A stretch of 64,000 bases of DNA from Ruminiclostridium papyrosolvens DSM 2782 (GCF_029318685.1 NZ_CP119677.1:620001-684000); one strand, 5' to 3'; positions 25,774 through 35,672 are shown, numbered from the stretch's first letter. Notes: generated by a model from the letters alone, not told the origin. Numbers and translations: made by a program.

Positions 25774-27165
25774 ATGAAAGGAATTAAAAAGAGATTATTT
25801 TTAAATTACTTAATCGGTGTTTGCTTAGTACTTTTTTCTGTTGAATTAATTCTTATGATATCTATAAAAAATTATTATTATAAATCAGTAGAACAAAGTC
25901 TTAATGAAAAAGCTCAATCTTCAGCAACATTTTATGATCAATATTTAAACAAAAATTATGCTAATCTTAGTGACTCATTAGCACCACTTGTTGAAAATAA
26001 TACTGAACAGCAAAATATAGAAATTCAAATTATAGATAAAAAAGGCAATATTCTTTTAAGCAGTGGAATAGTATCGGCTGAAAAAATACAAACGAATGAT
26101 TTTCAGAAAGCACTTAAAGGTGAAGCATCAACTTGGACAGGTAATAACTTTGATACTAATGAAAAAGTTATGTCTGCATCAAATGCACTTAAGGATTTAG
26201 ATTCCAATATAATAGCAGTTATAAGAGTTGTTACATCTTTAGAAGATGTGAATAACCTTATTTTAAAGTATTTATTTTTATCAATGACTTTATTAATTGT
26301 TATTTTAATTTGTATTTTTATATCAAGCACTATTTTAAGTAAAACAATTATTGAACCTGTAAGAGAAGTTAATGATATAGCACGTAAGATGTCAAAAGGG
26401 CAATTCAATGAAAGGATAAACAAACATTATAATGATGAAATTGGAGAACTTTCAGATACTTTAAACTATATGGCTTCAGAAATTTTGAAAGCAGAGGAGA
26501 CGAAAAATGATTTTATATCTTCTGTTTCCCATGAATTGAGGACTCCGCTTACAGCTATAAAAGGGTGGGGAGAAACAATTATTACCGGAAGTTTTGAAGA
26601 TAAAGAAGAAATTGAAAAAGGGTTAAAAGTAATATTAAGAGAAACGGATAGACTAAAAAATATGGTAGATGAACTTTTAGATTTTTCAAAATTAGAAGGC
26701 AATAAGCTGGTTTTGAATATGGAAAAAACTGATATAAAAGAAGAGATAGAAGAAATATTAAGATTATATGATGGAAGGGCAAAAAAAGAAAGAATTTCTC
26801 TTCAGTCAAAATTTACAGAAAATATCCCAGAGTTTTCAGTAGACAGAAATAGATTTAAACAAGTAATTATTAATATTTTAGATAATGCTATGAAATTTTC
26901 ACCGAAAGATTCAAACATACTAATAAATGTTTCTACTTTAGAAAATGAGCTGATTATTGAAATAATAGATAATGGCTATGGAATAGCTAAAGAAGATCTT
27001 CCGAAAATTAAGGATAAGTTTTTTAAAGGTAATTCAAAAAAATCCGGTAGTGGCATAGGTTTAGCTGTTTGTGATAAAATTATAAAATTACATGGGGGCA
27101 GCTTAGAGCTAAAAAGTGAGTTAAATAAAGGAACTAATGTAATAATTAAATTGAGGATAAATTAA
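25774..27165 (+). CDS. Membrane sensor histidine kinase
   Basis: A 463-residue kinase paired with the preceding regulator. Membrane helices lie near residues 8-30 and 165-187 with an extracellular sensor domain between; then HAMP (about 188-240), HisKA with His253 in 'SSVSHELRTPLTAIKGWGE', and HATPase_c with 'NILDNAMKFSP' (N box), 'DNGYGIAKEDL' (G1) and 'GSGIGLAVCDKI' (G2). The signal is unknown. Confidence 0.95.
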   Translation: MKGIKKRLFLNYLIGVCLVLFSVELILMISIKNYYYKSVEQSLNEKAQSSATFYDQYLNKNYANLSDSLAPLVENNTEQQNIEIQIIDKKGNILLSSGIVSAEKIQTNDFQKALKGEASTWTGNNFDTNEKVMSASNALKDLDSNIIAVIRVVTSLEDVNNLILKYLFLSMTLLIVILICIFISSTILSKTIIEPVREVNDIARKMSKGQFNERINKHYNDEIGELSDTLNYMASEILKAEETKNDFISSVSHELRTPLTAIKGWGETIITGSFEDKEEIEKGLKVILRETDRLKNMVDELLDFSKLEGNKLVLNMEKTDIKEEIEEILRLYDGRAKKERISLQSKFTENIPEFSVDRNRFKQVIINILDNAMKFSPKDSNILINVSTLENELIIEIIDNGYGIAKEDLPKIKDKFFKGNSKKSGSGIGLAVCDKIIKLHGGSLELKSELNKGTNVIIKLRIN

Positions 27166-27176
27166 ATAGGTGAAAG

Positions 27177-27210
27177 AAAATAATAGGCTAGCATACTGGT
27201 TTATTATTTT
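27177..27210 (+). terminator. Possible terminator after the kinase gene
   Basis: A 9-base AT-only inverted repeat (27177-27185, 27202-27210) followed by further T residues. Weak stem; plausible only by position. Confidence 0.35.
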
Positions 27211-27361
27211 TTTTGTGAATAACAGAAAACAAACATTTTGTTACCTAATTGTAACTATAAAGTATACTAGATGTAATTATTAAGTTTAGAAAATTTTGTA
27301 TGATAATATTACAAAGTGATTTCAAGTAGTTTTTATAAATATGAAAGGAATGAATATTATC

Positions 27362-28456
27362 ATGAAAAGAAGAGTAATAATAATAGCTTTACTTTTAAGT
27401 TTGACAGCTATTTTAGGAGGGTGTAATAAAAGTAAAAGTGTGTTAAATAATACAAAATACACTAGCTCGTCAGTTAAAACTACTGCTAAGGTAAGTACTA
27501 ACGAAAACAATTCTATTACACAAACTAAGAGTTCAACTGTTTTGACAATGACTGAATTATTAAATAAATTGCAAGGTGAATGGTATAATTTAAATGATGG
27601 AAAATCCATTAAAGAAAATGGTGTGCAGCGTTCGATAATGATTGAGAAAGAGGGAAATGATTATAAACTAATAGACACTTTTCCAGATACAGCTCTCTCA
27701 TACAAAGTAAGTAGTATACGATATCTTGAAAATAATAATTCATATTTAATTATAACTCATAATGGAGACGATAAGAAAAATATTGGCTTTACATTTAATA
27801 TAAGCGATGATTTTAAAAGTATAAATATTACTTCTGATTATGATAAAAATGTTAAGTATGTTAAGGCCACTGATGAGACTAAACAATATGTACAAATGCT
27901 TCAATTGGTAGGAACTTATAAGGATGGTCAAGATAAAGAATTTGTTTTCACAGATGGAGGTATTGCTGCATGGCCAAATAAAACATTTAAGTTCTCAGTT
28001 TCATTTATAGAAAAGCTTTTTCCAAATTCATCACCGTGGAAAGCAGTATATAATTATATAATAGTAAATGATAATAATGGAAAAGAGACTATGAGATATC
28101 TTTATGAGATTATTGGTAATAAACTTACTATATATAAAACAACATTAGACAAAGAAAATAACTATATAAAGGGTGCGCTGGTTGTAACTTTAACAAAGTC
28201 AAATGGAATAACAGATTTAATTCAAAAGGCAATTGATATTGTAGGTAAAAAATATAATGCAGTTGTAGACTATAAAGTTGAAAGTGGAGATATGATTTAC
28301 AAATCAGATATAGGTGAAATTTCCTTTGATTGCTCAGGTCCAGATAAAACAAATAAATATAAAGTCAGTATATTTAAAGAAAGTACCAGTGGTTCAGATA
28401 TCTTTAAGGAATTCAATGTAGATGTTATAAGTGGAAGTGTTGAGGAGATTAAATAA
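27362..28456 (+). CDS. Predicted lipoprotein, function unknown
   Basis: A 364-residue lipoprotein: 'MKRRVIIIALLL' signal and lipobox 'ILGGC' at about residues 18-22. A Ser/Thr/Asn-rich spacer follows, then a region without recognised domain. The start at 27362 is favoured because AAAGGA lies about 13 bases upstream and the lipoprotein signal starts there; in-frame ATGs at 27341 and 27350 are alternatives. It follows the two-component system with the same AT-rich base use and is probably one of its targets. Confidence 0.7.
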   Translation: MKRRVIIIALLLSLTAILGGCNKSKSVLNNTKYTSSSVKTTAKVSTNENNSITQTKSSTVLTMTELLNKLQGEWYNLNDGKSIKENGVQRSIMIEKEGNDYKLIDTFPDTALSYKVSSIRYLENNNSYLIITHNGDDKKNIGFTFNISDDFKSINITSDYDKNVKYVKATDETKQYVQMLQLVGTYKDGQDKEFVFTDGGIAAWPNKTFKFSVSFIEKLFPNSSPWKAVYNYIIVNDNNGKETMRYLYEIIGNKLTIYKTTLDKENNYIKGALVVTLTKSNGITDLIQKAIDIVGKKYNAVVDYKVESGDMIYKSDIGEISFDCSGPDKTNKYKVSIFKESTSGSDIFKEFNVDVISGSVEEIK

Positions 28457-28612
28457 AGTTTTTCATAGGAGCATATTGAAGTGGTGCTTAATGTGGTCCT
28501 TAAGTTTAAACCCACTGATATAGTATTTTACGCTTATATGGTTTTGGGCAGATTTCTTCTATTTCAGGTTATAATGAACCCATAAAGCTGACACGGTATT
28601 GAGAGATTTAAG

Positions 28613-29101
28613 TTGTATGTGGAATCAAATAATTCATATAGCTATCGTGCCTCAATGGTTGAGTGGAACAATAAGCAAATTAACATCAAACGCCAGGCGG
28701 ATCATACCTATCCATATCTGCTTAGGAACCTTGAAATAACCCGTCCTAATCAAGTTTGGAGTATCGATTTGACCTATATCCCTATGAAAAATGGCTGGAT
28801 GTACATGTTTGCTGTTATTGACTGGTATTCGCGCTGTATCGTTGCATGGGAGTTATCCAATACCCTTGATACTGCATTCATTGTCAGATGCTTGATGAAA
28901 GCATTTGCAAAGGCTAAGCCTGAGATTATAAACAGTGACCAAGGCTGCCAATTCACAAGCCACAAATACATTGACCTTCTGAAGTCCAATAATATTAGGA
29001 TCAGCATGGATGGCAAAGGAAGGGCTACTGACAATATTGTCATAGAACGCTTCTTCCGAAGCCTCGAATACGAGAAGCTATATCAGGATGTACCACACTA
29101 G
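28613..29101 (+). pseudogene. IS3-family transposase OrfB fragment
   Basis: About 162 residues covering the integrase core (rve) of an IS3-family OrfB. The DDE residues are visible in 'VWSIDLTYIPM', 'IINSDQGCQFTS' and 'DNIVIERFFRSLEYEKLY'. The HTH_21 N-terminal part is missing (the frame opens after a TGA at 28589-28591) and the C-terminus ends early after 'LYQDVPH'. So it is an inactive fragment. Confidence 0.85.
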
Positions 29102-29136
29102 CTCTTAAAAAATTTGTGTCTTGACAACGGGGTGCA

Positions 29137-29424
29137 TTATACTTTGACAGCCTGTGACTTAATCGCTTCAGAGTAAAGTTTATTATTAGATAACGTCTGT
29201 AGTCCCTGTTCTCTATGTAATCTATATATACGGAGCCAATCAGAAAAGGATTTTTTACTAATTTGCAGTTCAAAACAGATTTGAGAGGGTCCTCTTTTGC
29301 CAGACAAGTAATCTTCGATTGCCCTTAATTTTTCATTTATTAAAATTTTAGCTTTTCTCCCAAATAAATATGCCCCCTTTTAGAAACAGTTTTATTATTT
29401 AAACTGTCTACCATAAAGGGAGCA
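29137..29424 (-). mobile_element. Left end and OrfA fragment of a second IS3-family element
   Basis: On the minus strand, reading from 29424, the DNA starts TGCTCCCTTTATGGTAGACA, which looks like the left terminal inverted repeat of an IS3/IS150-type element. It continues into an OrfA fragment ('GRKAKILINEKLRAIEDYLS', then 'RGPSQICFELQISKKSFSDW') and stops at 29137-29139. The rest of OrfA and all of OrfB are missing. Orientation is opposite to the OrfB fragment at 28613, so these are two different insertions. Confidence 0.7.
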
Positions 29425-29535
29425 TATCATCTTAACCATAAAAGAGTATTTCCTATGTTTCATACACAAAATTATTTACAGCGTTGCTTTTTACAGTAGT
29501 TTTGCGACACTCCCTCAATAATGTTTAATTCAATA

Positions 29536-30084
29536 CTACTTTGCAAGGTCTGTCTTCAACAGTCCATAGATGTAATAATCACACCATGTACTGACCATTT
29601 TGCCTTGCCTGATAAGGCCTTCTCTATAAAAACCACATTTTTCAAGAAGCTTGACGGATGCTTCATTTCTGACATCCACATCGGTCCAGAGCCTTTGAAG
29701 CTCCGTGTTTTCAAAGCAGAACGTGATTGCAGCTATTAACGCTTCAGAAGCGATTCCTATCCCATGGTATTCATTGGAGAGGCGTATCGCTACCTTTCCC
29801 ATCCGGTCATTCTCAATCAGATAAATCCATAACTCACCGATTGCTTTTTGATTATCTTTTATAACAATTCCAAGATGAAAACTCTTTGTGGGTTTTTCCT
29901 CTTTTTCAAATAACAATTCAGGATTCTTATCCGTCCTCCCAGGTCCTTTTCCCCAATAAGTGTATAGGGACTTATCCCGCATCCATTCTTTCAGAGCCGG
30001 GATGTCAGTGGCCTGCAATTGTCTTATAAAAAGCCGATCAGTTTCGATAGTGGGTTTATCATAAAAATAATCTGCTAATGCCAT
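29536..30084 (-). CDS. GNAT-family N-acetyltransferase
   Basis: A 182-residue RimJ/RimL-type acetyltransferase: 'IETDRLFIRQLQATDIPAL' at the N-terminus, acetyl-CoA loop 'NEYHGIGIASEALIAAI', and 'VRNEASVKLLEKCGFYREG' at the C-terminus. Substrate could be a protein N-terminus, an amino group on a drug or a small molecule. The start follows GGAGAGG. It lies 12 bases after the TrmO gene on the same strand, probably co-transcribed. Confidence 0.92.
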   Translation of the reverse strand: MALADYFYDKPTIETDRLFIRQLQATDIPALKEWMRDKSLYTYWGKGPGRTDKNPELLFEKEEKPTKSFHLGIVIKDNQKAIGELWIYLIENDRMGKVAIRLSNEYHGIGIASEALIAAITFCFENTELQRLWTDVDVRNEASVKLLEKCGFYREGLIRQGKMVSTWCDYYIYGLLKTDLAK

Positions 30085-30096
30085 GTTGCCTCTCCT

Positions 30097-30573
30097 TTAA
30101 AAATTGAATTCGGCTTCCCAGTCAAAATCTCCACTATCTTCAACCGATTGTGGCCAATGATGGCACCACGAAGGGGTAATCGGTCTTTCAACTCTGTCAA
30201 GGCTTGGTGTATAGGGTTTGATATCAAGTACCATACTTCCATCATTGGCATCAATATACGCAAGCCCAACAGTACCGTTTTCTTCATCCACATAAGTGAC
30301 AAAGGCATTTGATACGGCTATTGGGTTTGGTCTTTCAGGAGATCTGAGTGCAAATACGCCAATTTGTTCCGGTCCATTCTTGTAAGGCTTGCATTCAACA
30401 AGTGTATTTCGATCTGCCTGGTTGTCACAGCCGTCCAACCACCAAATAATCTGGGCGTATCCATAATCAGCAAGTCCTTTCAAGCCTGCCGCATACTTTG
30501 GCTCAAGGGTTACCGAAACGTTACCATTTTTATTACTAATTCTTCCGATGGAAAATACTTTTATACTGTTCAT
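30097..30573 (-). CDS. trmO: TrmO-like tRNA methyltransferase (TsaA family)
   Basis: A 158-residue TsaA/YaeB-domain protein. Characterised TrmO N6-methylates t6A37 in tRNA-Thr using SAM. The family signature 'FALRSPERPNPIAVS' and 'YIDANDGSMVLDIKPYTPSL' are present, and the N-terminal 'FSIGRISN' is usual. GGAGG precedes the ATG. Archaeal-type family members lack the C-terminal extension of E. coli TrmO, as here. Confidence 0.88.
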   Translation of the reverse strand: MNSIKVFSIGRISNKNGNVSVTLEPKYAAGLKGLADYGYAQIIWWLDGCDNQADRNTLVECKPYKNGPEQIGVFALRSPERPNPIAVSNAFVTYVDEENGTVGLAYIDANDGSMVLDIKPYTPSLDRVERPITPSWCHHWPQSVEDSGDFDWEAEFNF

Positions 30574-30660
30574 GTTGAACCTCCATTATATTCTTTTCGG
30601 GCCCGATATCCTAATTGTAGCAAGTATTATTTATACTTCAACCCCTATTTTTAAGGCAAA

Positions 30661-30697
30661 CAAAATGGGAAACCAATTTTCTCGGTTTCCCATTTTG
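30661..30697 (-). terminator. Terminator after the beta-lactamase-like gene
   Basis: A perfect 14-bp inverted repeat with a 9-base loop, T-rich on the minus-strand 3' side. It separates the beta-lactamase-like gene from trmO. Confidence 0.7.
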
Positions 30698-30732
30698 CTT
30701 ATATGTGACTTATAAGACAGGATTAACTATGG

Positions 30733-31710
30733 TCAGTTTTCAAATATTGGCTCAATATATCCCTTAATGAATTCTATTCTATCCTTGGCCTCCGGGGTAA
30801 AAAGAGAAGCGATAGAAATAACCAGTTGTTTTTTCGTATTGACATAAATCACATTTCCTCCGTCTCCCATAGCTGCATAACTATCTCTATCAATGAGCCA
30901 CCAAAGATAGCCATAGGACAGATTGCCCCATTGAACACATTGGCTATGCTCCCTTGTGCTTTCTGATATCCACCCCGCCGATACGATTTGTTTGCCATTC
31001 CACACTCCGCCATTCAGGTATAATTGCCCTATTTTTGCCATTTCCACAGGTGTCAGGAAAAGTCCCCAGCTTGCCGTGTTTATCCCCTGTGGGTCGACAG
31101 CCCAGCCACGGGTGTTTTTGTCGTTCATAACAGAGAAATGCTCTTCTTCACTACGCAGCACAACATTATGAGGAACACTGATTTCCAGCTGCGAGAATAA
31201 ATTTTCTGTGGCAAAATCAAGTATGGAGCGTCCAGTCGCTTTTGCAAGGACACCTGATAAAATATGGGTTCCTCCAATGGCTGAATAATTAAATTCCCCG
31301 ATAGGATCATCCCCTCCCAATAGGTCCAGCGCATCTTGAATGGGATTCCGGCTGGCGAAAAACATCTCGTACGGTTCTGTTTTATATTTATATGGCGCAG
31401 TCATAGTAAGTAAATTTCGAATAGTAATGTCTTGTATTGTTCTCTCTCCAGTATGAACAGTGTAATCTGGAAAAAAGTCCAATACCTTCTGGTCTACACT
31501 TTTGATATCACATTTATCAATGGCGATGCCAATCAAAGCCGAAATAATGCTCTTTGTCACCGAGTACACATGAACGGCGTTATCTGAGGTATATTCATTG
31601 AAGTAATTTTCATATAATTTTATGCTGTTTTTTTGAATAACGATGCCCGTAATATTGCTATAATCATCGCTGATTATCTTTTCAAACTCTTTGATTTTTT
31701 CTTGGTTCAT
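30733..31710 (-). CDS. Beta-lactamase-family serine hydrolase
   Basis: A 325-residue class C beta-lactamase / EstB-like hydrolase. The SxxK nucleophile motif is in 'YSVTKSIISALIG' and a Tyr motif in 'FNYSAIGGTHIL'. There is no signal peptide, so it is likely a cytoplasmic esterase or amidase, not a secreted lactamase. The start follows AAGGAGA by about 7 bases. Substrate unknown. Confidence 0.88.
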   Translation of the reverse strand: MNQEKIKEFEKIISDDYSNITGIVIQKNSIKLYENYFNEYTSDNAVHVYSVTKSIISALIGIAIDKCDIKSVDQKVLDFFPDYTVHTGERTIQDITIRNLLTMTAPYKYKTEPYEMFFASRNPIQDALDLLGGDDPIGEFNYSAIGGTHILSGVLAKATGRSILDFATENLFSQLEISVPHNVVLRSEEEHFSVMNDKNTRGWAVDPQGINTASWGLFLTPVEMAKIGQLYLNGGVWNGKQIVSAGWISESTREHSQCVQWGNLSYGYLWWLIDRDSYAAMGDGGNVIYVNTKKQLVISIASLFTPEAKDRIEFIKGYIEPIFEN

Positions 31711-31873
31711 ACAATTAAATCTCCTTCTGTCAAGTTATGAAGGATATCCTCAAATAAAGGATAAGGCCATTAAAAATCAATTTCAAGCCCAATTTAAAAT
31801 AAATATTAAATAAATAATTTTCCATCAAACTGCATTCCAAGCAAAAGATATGTTGTCTGACATTTAACTCATA

Positions 31874-32167
31874 TTAATTTTCAATATCTTTTGCCTTCAT
31901 TTTGTCTAATTCTCTTTGCTGGTTCTTTTTATACTTTTCACGTCCGGAAATCCAATCTCCAAGCATAAAAGAAATAAGCAAGATGAATGGAAAGAGTGAG
32001 TTTTTGCTTGGTTGTATTAAGCTGCTTGCAAAAATGTAAATGGTGCCGACTATTAGGATTAATGGAATAATTCCTCCCCACATGGGGTTTCTCAGCTTTG
32101 CACTAAGGAAATACTCTACCGCCATCAATATTGCAGCAATGCTAAGACCAATAACCATATCAATCAT
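31874..32167 (-). CDS. Small membrane protein
   Basis: A 97-residue protein with three predicted membrane helices (about 3-22, 31-50, 58-75) and a charged tail ('REKYKKNQQRELDKMKAKD'). The ATG at 32165-32167 has AAAAGGAG upstream and overlaps the end of the DUF2089 gene by 8 bases, so translation is coupled. Function unknown; control by or with the DUF2089 protein is inferred. Confidence 0.75.
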   Translation of the reverse strand: MIDMVIGLSIAAILMAVEYFLSAKLRNPMWGGIIPLILIVGTIYIFASSLIQPSKNSLFPFILLISFMLGDWISGREKYKKNQQRELDKMKAKDIEN

Positions 32168-32465
32168 TATTTTTCTCCTTTTCTTTTTTGTATTTTTCAA
32201 TGATGATTTTTGCGGTTTCCAAATCAATTCGAGAATCAACAGCTAAACCTTTGATAAAGGTTTGGAAAGGTTCTTCTTCCTGTTGGTCGTTCATTTCGAT
32301 TTTTTGAATGAGTTTATCTAATCTTAGCCGAACAGTGGGATAAGAAACGTCATATAGTTTTGCTATCTCTTTTAAAGACCCCGACTTCAGAGCAAAATTT
32401 TTAAGAAAAGTAGCATCCTCTGGTTCCAGAGCAAGCAGCCAAAGAGGGATTTTATCAATATCCAA
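32160..32465 (-). CDS. DUF2089-family HTH protein
   Basis: A 101-residue protein with 'PLWLLALEPEDATFLKNF' and an HTH 'SLKEIAKLYDVSYPTVRLRL', the pattern of DUF2089 proteins. The start is taken as TTG at 32463-32465 because AAAGGAG lies 8 bases before it; ATGs farther upstream (32504, 32483) have no ribosome site. Proposed to be a small DNA-binding regulator of the membrane-protein gene that overlaps it. Confidence 0.8.
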   Translation of the reverse strand: MDIDKIPLWLLALEPEDATFLKNFALKSGSLKEIAKLYDVSYPTVRLRLDKLIQKIEMNDQQEEEPFQTFIKGLAVDSRIDLETAKIIIEKYKKEKEKNND

Positions 32466-32599
32466 TTTAAAATCTCCTTTCATATTTACTTTAATAAAAT
32501 TCATTATATACTAAATATTATTAAAGTCAATATACATATATAAATGAATATTATTACAAAGGGACTATCTGCACCAGACTTATCAACAAGAAATACTTC

Positions 32600-32651
32600 T
32601 TGACAGTTGAAAATATACTCAACTATAATACAGTTGAATATACTTTCAATT
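32600..32651 (+). promoter_or_regulatory. Promoter with tandem operator of the ABC-ArsR operon
   Basis: TTGACA (32600-32605), 18-base spacer, TATAAT (32624-32629). Two inverted repeats of the same design flank the -10 box: AGTTGA-8-TCAACT (32605-32624) and AGTTGA-8-TCAATT (32632-32651), 27 bases apart. This matches how ArsR/SmtB repressors bind, and the operon's last gene encodes one. Confidence 0.75.
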
Positions 32652-32665
32652 GAAGGAGGATTTAC

Positions 32666-33364
32666 ATGAAATTATCTATAAATGATGTACGTAAGTTTTA
32701 TGGAGAAGGAGGGAGTAGGGTTGAAGTCTTACGAGGAGTAAATTGCGAAGTGGAGAATGGACAGATATGCGTTCTCTTGGGACCTTCCGGTTCGGGAAAA
32801 TCTACGTTGTTAAATATCATTGGAGGAATTGAAAAGGCTGATTCCGGTTGTATAGATATTGGAGGTGACTGTACTTCAGAAATGACGGAAAAGCTGTTAT
32901 GCCAGTATCGCAGAGAGCATCTTGGATTCGTGTTTCAATTTTATAACCTTGTGCCTGACTTAACCGTTAAAGAAAACATTGAAGTATGTGAGTATCTTAG
33001 TAAGAAACCACTGAATATTGATGAACTGATAAAAACATTAGGCTTATGGGAGCATAAAGATAAGTTGCCTAATCAGTTGTCAGGTGGTCAGCAGCAAAGA
33101 TGTGCAATCGGAAGAGCTCTTGTTAAGAATCCTGATATACTACTTTGTGATGAACCTACGGGAGCGCTTGATTATAACACTTCTAAGGAAATTCTTGAAC
33201 TAATAGAAACTATTAATAGAAAGTATCAAAATACAATAATAATTGTTACCCATAATAGCGCAATCAGGCATATGGCACATAAGGTTATGAAAATGCGTGA
33301 TGGCCAGATCATAGAGAGTTATATCAATGAAAATATCGTATCTGCGTGTAATCTGGAGTGGTAA
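32666..33364 (+). CDS. ABC transporter ATPase (MacB/LolD type)
   Basis: A 232-residue ATPase with Walker A 'GPSGSGKST', signature 'LSGGQQQRCAIGRAL', Walker B 'ILLCDEPTGALD' and the His switch 'IIIVTHNS'. It powers the FtsX-like permease encoded next. The start follows GAAGGAGG by 7 bases. The promoter and ArsR sites lie directly upstream. Confidence 0.95.
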   Translation: MKLSINDVRKFYGEGGSRVEVLRGVNCEVENGQICVLLGPSGSGKSTLLNIIGGIEKADSGCIDIGGDCTSEMTEKLLCQYRREHLGFVFQFYNLVPDLTVKENIEVCEYLSKKPLNIDELIKTLGLWEHKDKLPNQLSGGQQQRCAIGRALVKNPDILLCDEPTGALDYNTSKEILELIETINRKYQNTIIIVTHNSAIRHMAHKVMKMRDGQIIESYINENIVSACNLEW

Positions 33365-33412
33365 GTAAATTTTATTAATCAAACTGAGTACATATGGGAA
33401 TGGAGAGTGAAA

Positions 33413-35668
33413 ATGAAAAAACCGCTGAATAAAAGATTTCCAAGAGAGCTGAAAAAGAATAAAGGCAGATATTTGGCAATATTTCTCCTTATGACATTGA
33501 CCATTATTTTTGGATCTGGGTTTTTAGTAGCATCTGACAGCGCCAAATATACGATGGAACAGGACTGGAAAGATAATCATGTGGAAGATGGTCAGTTTAC
33601 ATCATTCTATGAATTAGATGAAGCTAATCTAAAAACAGTAACAGAGCAGGGAGCTTTTGTTGAAAAAGAATTTTTTAAAGATTTTACTATAAATACGAAT
33701 AAAGGTTTGAACTTGCGTGTGTATAAGAATCGAAGTTACATTAATGCAGTAAGCGTTCATGAAGGTAAGCTTCCGTCAAACAGCGATGAGATAGCAATAG
33801 ACAGATTGTTTGCAAAAAATACTAATATTTTAGTTGGTAATAGTCTTAAATTGGATGGAATAAAGTTTAAAGTTGTTGGTACGATATCCATGCCGGACTA
33901 TTCCTCACTATTTAAGAGTAACAATACAATGGTCATGGATGCGCTTCATTTTGGTATTGCTGTTGTGAATGCAGATGCATTTAAAAGCTTTGCAAATAAG
34001 AATTTGATTTACCGATATTCTTATTATTTTAATGAGCGTGATTTAGGACAGAATGAAATTGGCAATCGCAATAATGAAATAAGGAAGAAGCTTGCAGCCA
34101 CAAAGATGCTATCTTCCTTCGTAACTGCCGAAGATAATCAAGCAAGAACATTTTGTAGTAATGATTTTGGTGGGGATATCCCAATGATGAAGACACTAAT
34201 TTTTATCATAATCACTATTATGGCATTTGTATTTGGAATAATCAGCAATGCTACAATTGATGAAGAAGCTTCTATAATTGGAACCTTGCGGGCTAATGGT
34301 TATACAAAAGGAGAAATACTTAAACATTACATAGCACTCCCGGTTATTGTGACAATTGCAAGTGCAATTGTGGGGAACATTATTGGATACACGCTGATGG
34401 TTAAACCTTTTGCAAAAATTTATTATAATAGCTACTGTCTTGCTCCACTTGATATGCGCTGGAACTTGGATGCATTTATATTAACTACAGCGATTCCAGT
34501 TTTTATTATGTTAACTACTAATTATCTAATGCTAAGGAATAAACTGTCAATTTCTCCACTTCGTTTTTTACGTAAAGATTTAAAAAAAGGTACAAATAAG
34601 AAACCTGTTAAACTTCCTAATTGGAAATTCATACATAGATTTCAGACAAGAATTATCTTACAGAATAAAGCAATATTCTTAATGCTTTTCATTGGAATAT
34701 TTTTTGCTAGCTTGTTATTGGTGTTTGGTTTAGGATTGTTACCTATCGTAGAAAATTATGTAGATACTGTTGATAAAACAATGATGTCAGAATATCAGTA
34801 TATTTTGAAATCTCCTGTAGAAGTTGATGGCGGTGAGAAAATGACAGTCTCCACGTTTAAGACGTTTTATAAACTGGGAAGCAGAGATGTAGATGTAACA
34901 GTATATGGATTATTGGAAAATTCCAAATATTTCTCTTCAAAAGTATTACCCGATGATAATTCAATACTTCTGGGAAGTGGTTTTTCAGGTAAACTGGATT
35001 ATAATACAAATGATACAATAACTTTTACAGATTCCTATGATAAGGAAATAAAATATAAACTAAAATCTTCAGGCATAGTAGATTATAATTCCGGCTATGC
35101 AATATTTATGAGCCAAAATAAACTTAACAAATTGTTGAATAAGGATGCAAACTATTATAATGGTTATTTATCAAACAAAAAACTGGATATAGATGAAAAT
35201 TATATAGCCATGACTGTAACAAAATCAGATATGGTAAATGCAGCACAACAGATGACGGCATCTATGAATGATATGATGATAATGGTAAAGTCGTTTTCAG
35301 TGCTAATCTATATAGTTCTTATGTATATTTTGACTAAGGTTGTAATTGATAAAAATGCCATATATATGTCGTTTATGAAAGTGTTTGGGTATGAATCAAA
35401 GGAAATTAGAAGATTATATCTTAATGCATCAACATTTACGGTAATGATATCCTTAATTTTATGTCTTCCATTAGAGATGCAGGTAATGAAGGCTTTGCTT
35501 GTATATGCAATGAGTGATGTCGAAGGTTATTTGCCTTTTTATCTTCCTTGGTATCTGTTGATTGAAGTAATATTAGCAGGAATGATTTCTTATTTATTAA
35601 TTAACATAAGACACATTAGAAAGGTAAACCGCATACGGATGGGAGATGCGCTAAAGAACAGGGAGTGA
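33413..35668 (+). CDS. ABC transporter permease (FtsX/MacB type)
   Basis: A 751-residue permease with two FtsX-type units. One helix near residues 17-38 precedes a large extracellular domain; helices cluster near 260-380 ('IFIIITIMAFVFGII'), a second extracellular part follows, and helices resume near 625-740. The start is the ATG at 33413 (GGAGA 6 bases upstream); GTG 33407 is the alternative. Such exporters move peptides, lipoproteins or antibiotics, or act as sensors. The ArsR gene begins 4 bases after its stop. Confidence 0.9.
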   Translation: MKKPLNKRFPRELKKNKGRYLAIFLLMTLTIIFGSGFLVASDSAKYTMEQDWKDNHVEDGQFTSFYELDEANLKTVTEQGAFVEKEFFKDFTINTNKGLNLRVYKNRSYINAVSVHEGKLPSNSDEIAIDRLFAKNTNILVGNSLKLDGIKFKVVGTISMPDYSSLFKSNNTMVMDALHFGIAVVNADAFKSFANKNLIYRYSYYFNERDLGQNEIGNRNNEIRKKLAATKMLSSFVTAEDNQARTFCSNDFGGDIPMMKTLIFIIITIMAFVFGIISNATIDEEASIIGTLRANGYTKGEILKHYIALPVIVTIASAIVGNIIGYTLMVKPFAKIYYNSYCLAPLDMRWNLDAFILTTAIPVFIMLTTNYLMLRNKLSISPLRFLRKDLKKGTNKKPVKLPNWKFIHRFQTRIILQNKAIFLMLFIGIFFASLLLVFGLGLLPIVENYVDTVDKTMMSEYQYILKSPVEVDGGEKMTVSTFKTFYKLGSRDVDVTVYGLLENSKYFSSKVLPDDNSILLGSGFSGKLDYNTNDTITFTDSYDKEIKYKLKSSGIVDYNSGYAIFMSQNKLNKLLNKDANYYNGYLSNKKLDIDENYIAMTVTKSDMVNAAQQMTASMNDMMIMVKSFSVLIYIVLMYILTKVVIDKNAIYMSFMKVFGYESKEIRRLYLNASTFTVMISLILCLPLEMQVMKALLVYAMSDVEGYLPFYLPWYLLIEVILAGMISYLLINIRHIRKVNRIRMGDALKNRE

Positions 35669-35672
35669 TTAA

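Noticed and set aside
27240-27270. GTTAC-6-GTAAC palindrome before the 27362 lipoprotein gene as an operator
   Set aside because: Arms are only 5 bases in AT-rich DNA and no promoter could be placed around it; chance is likely.
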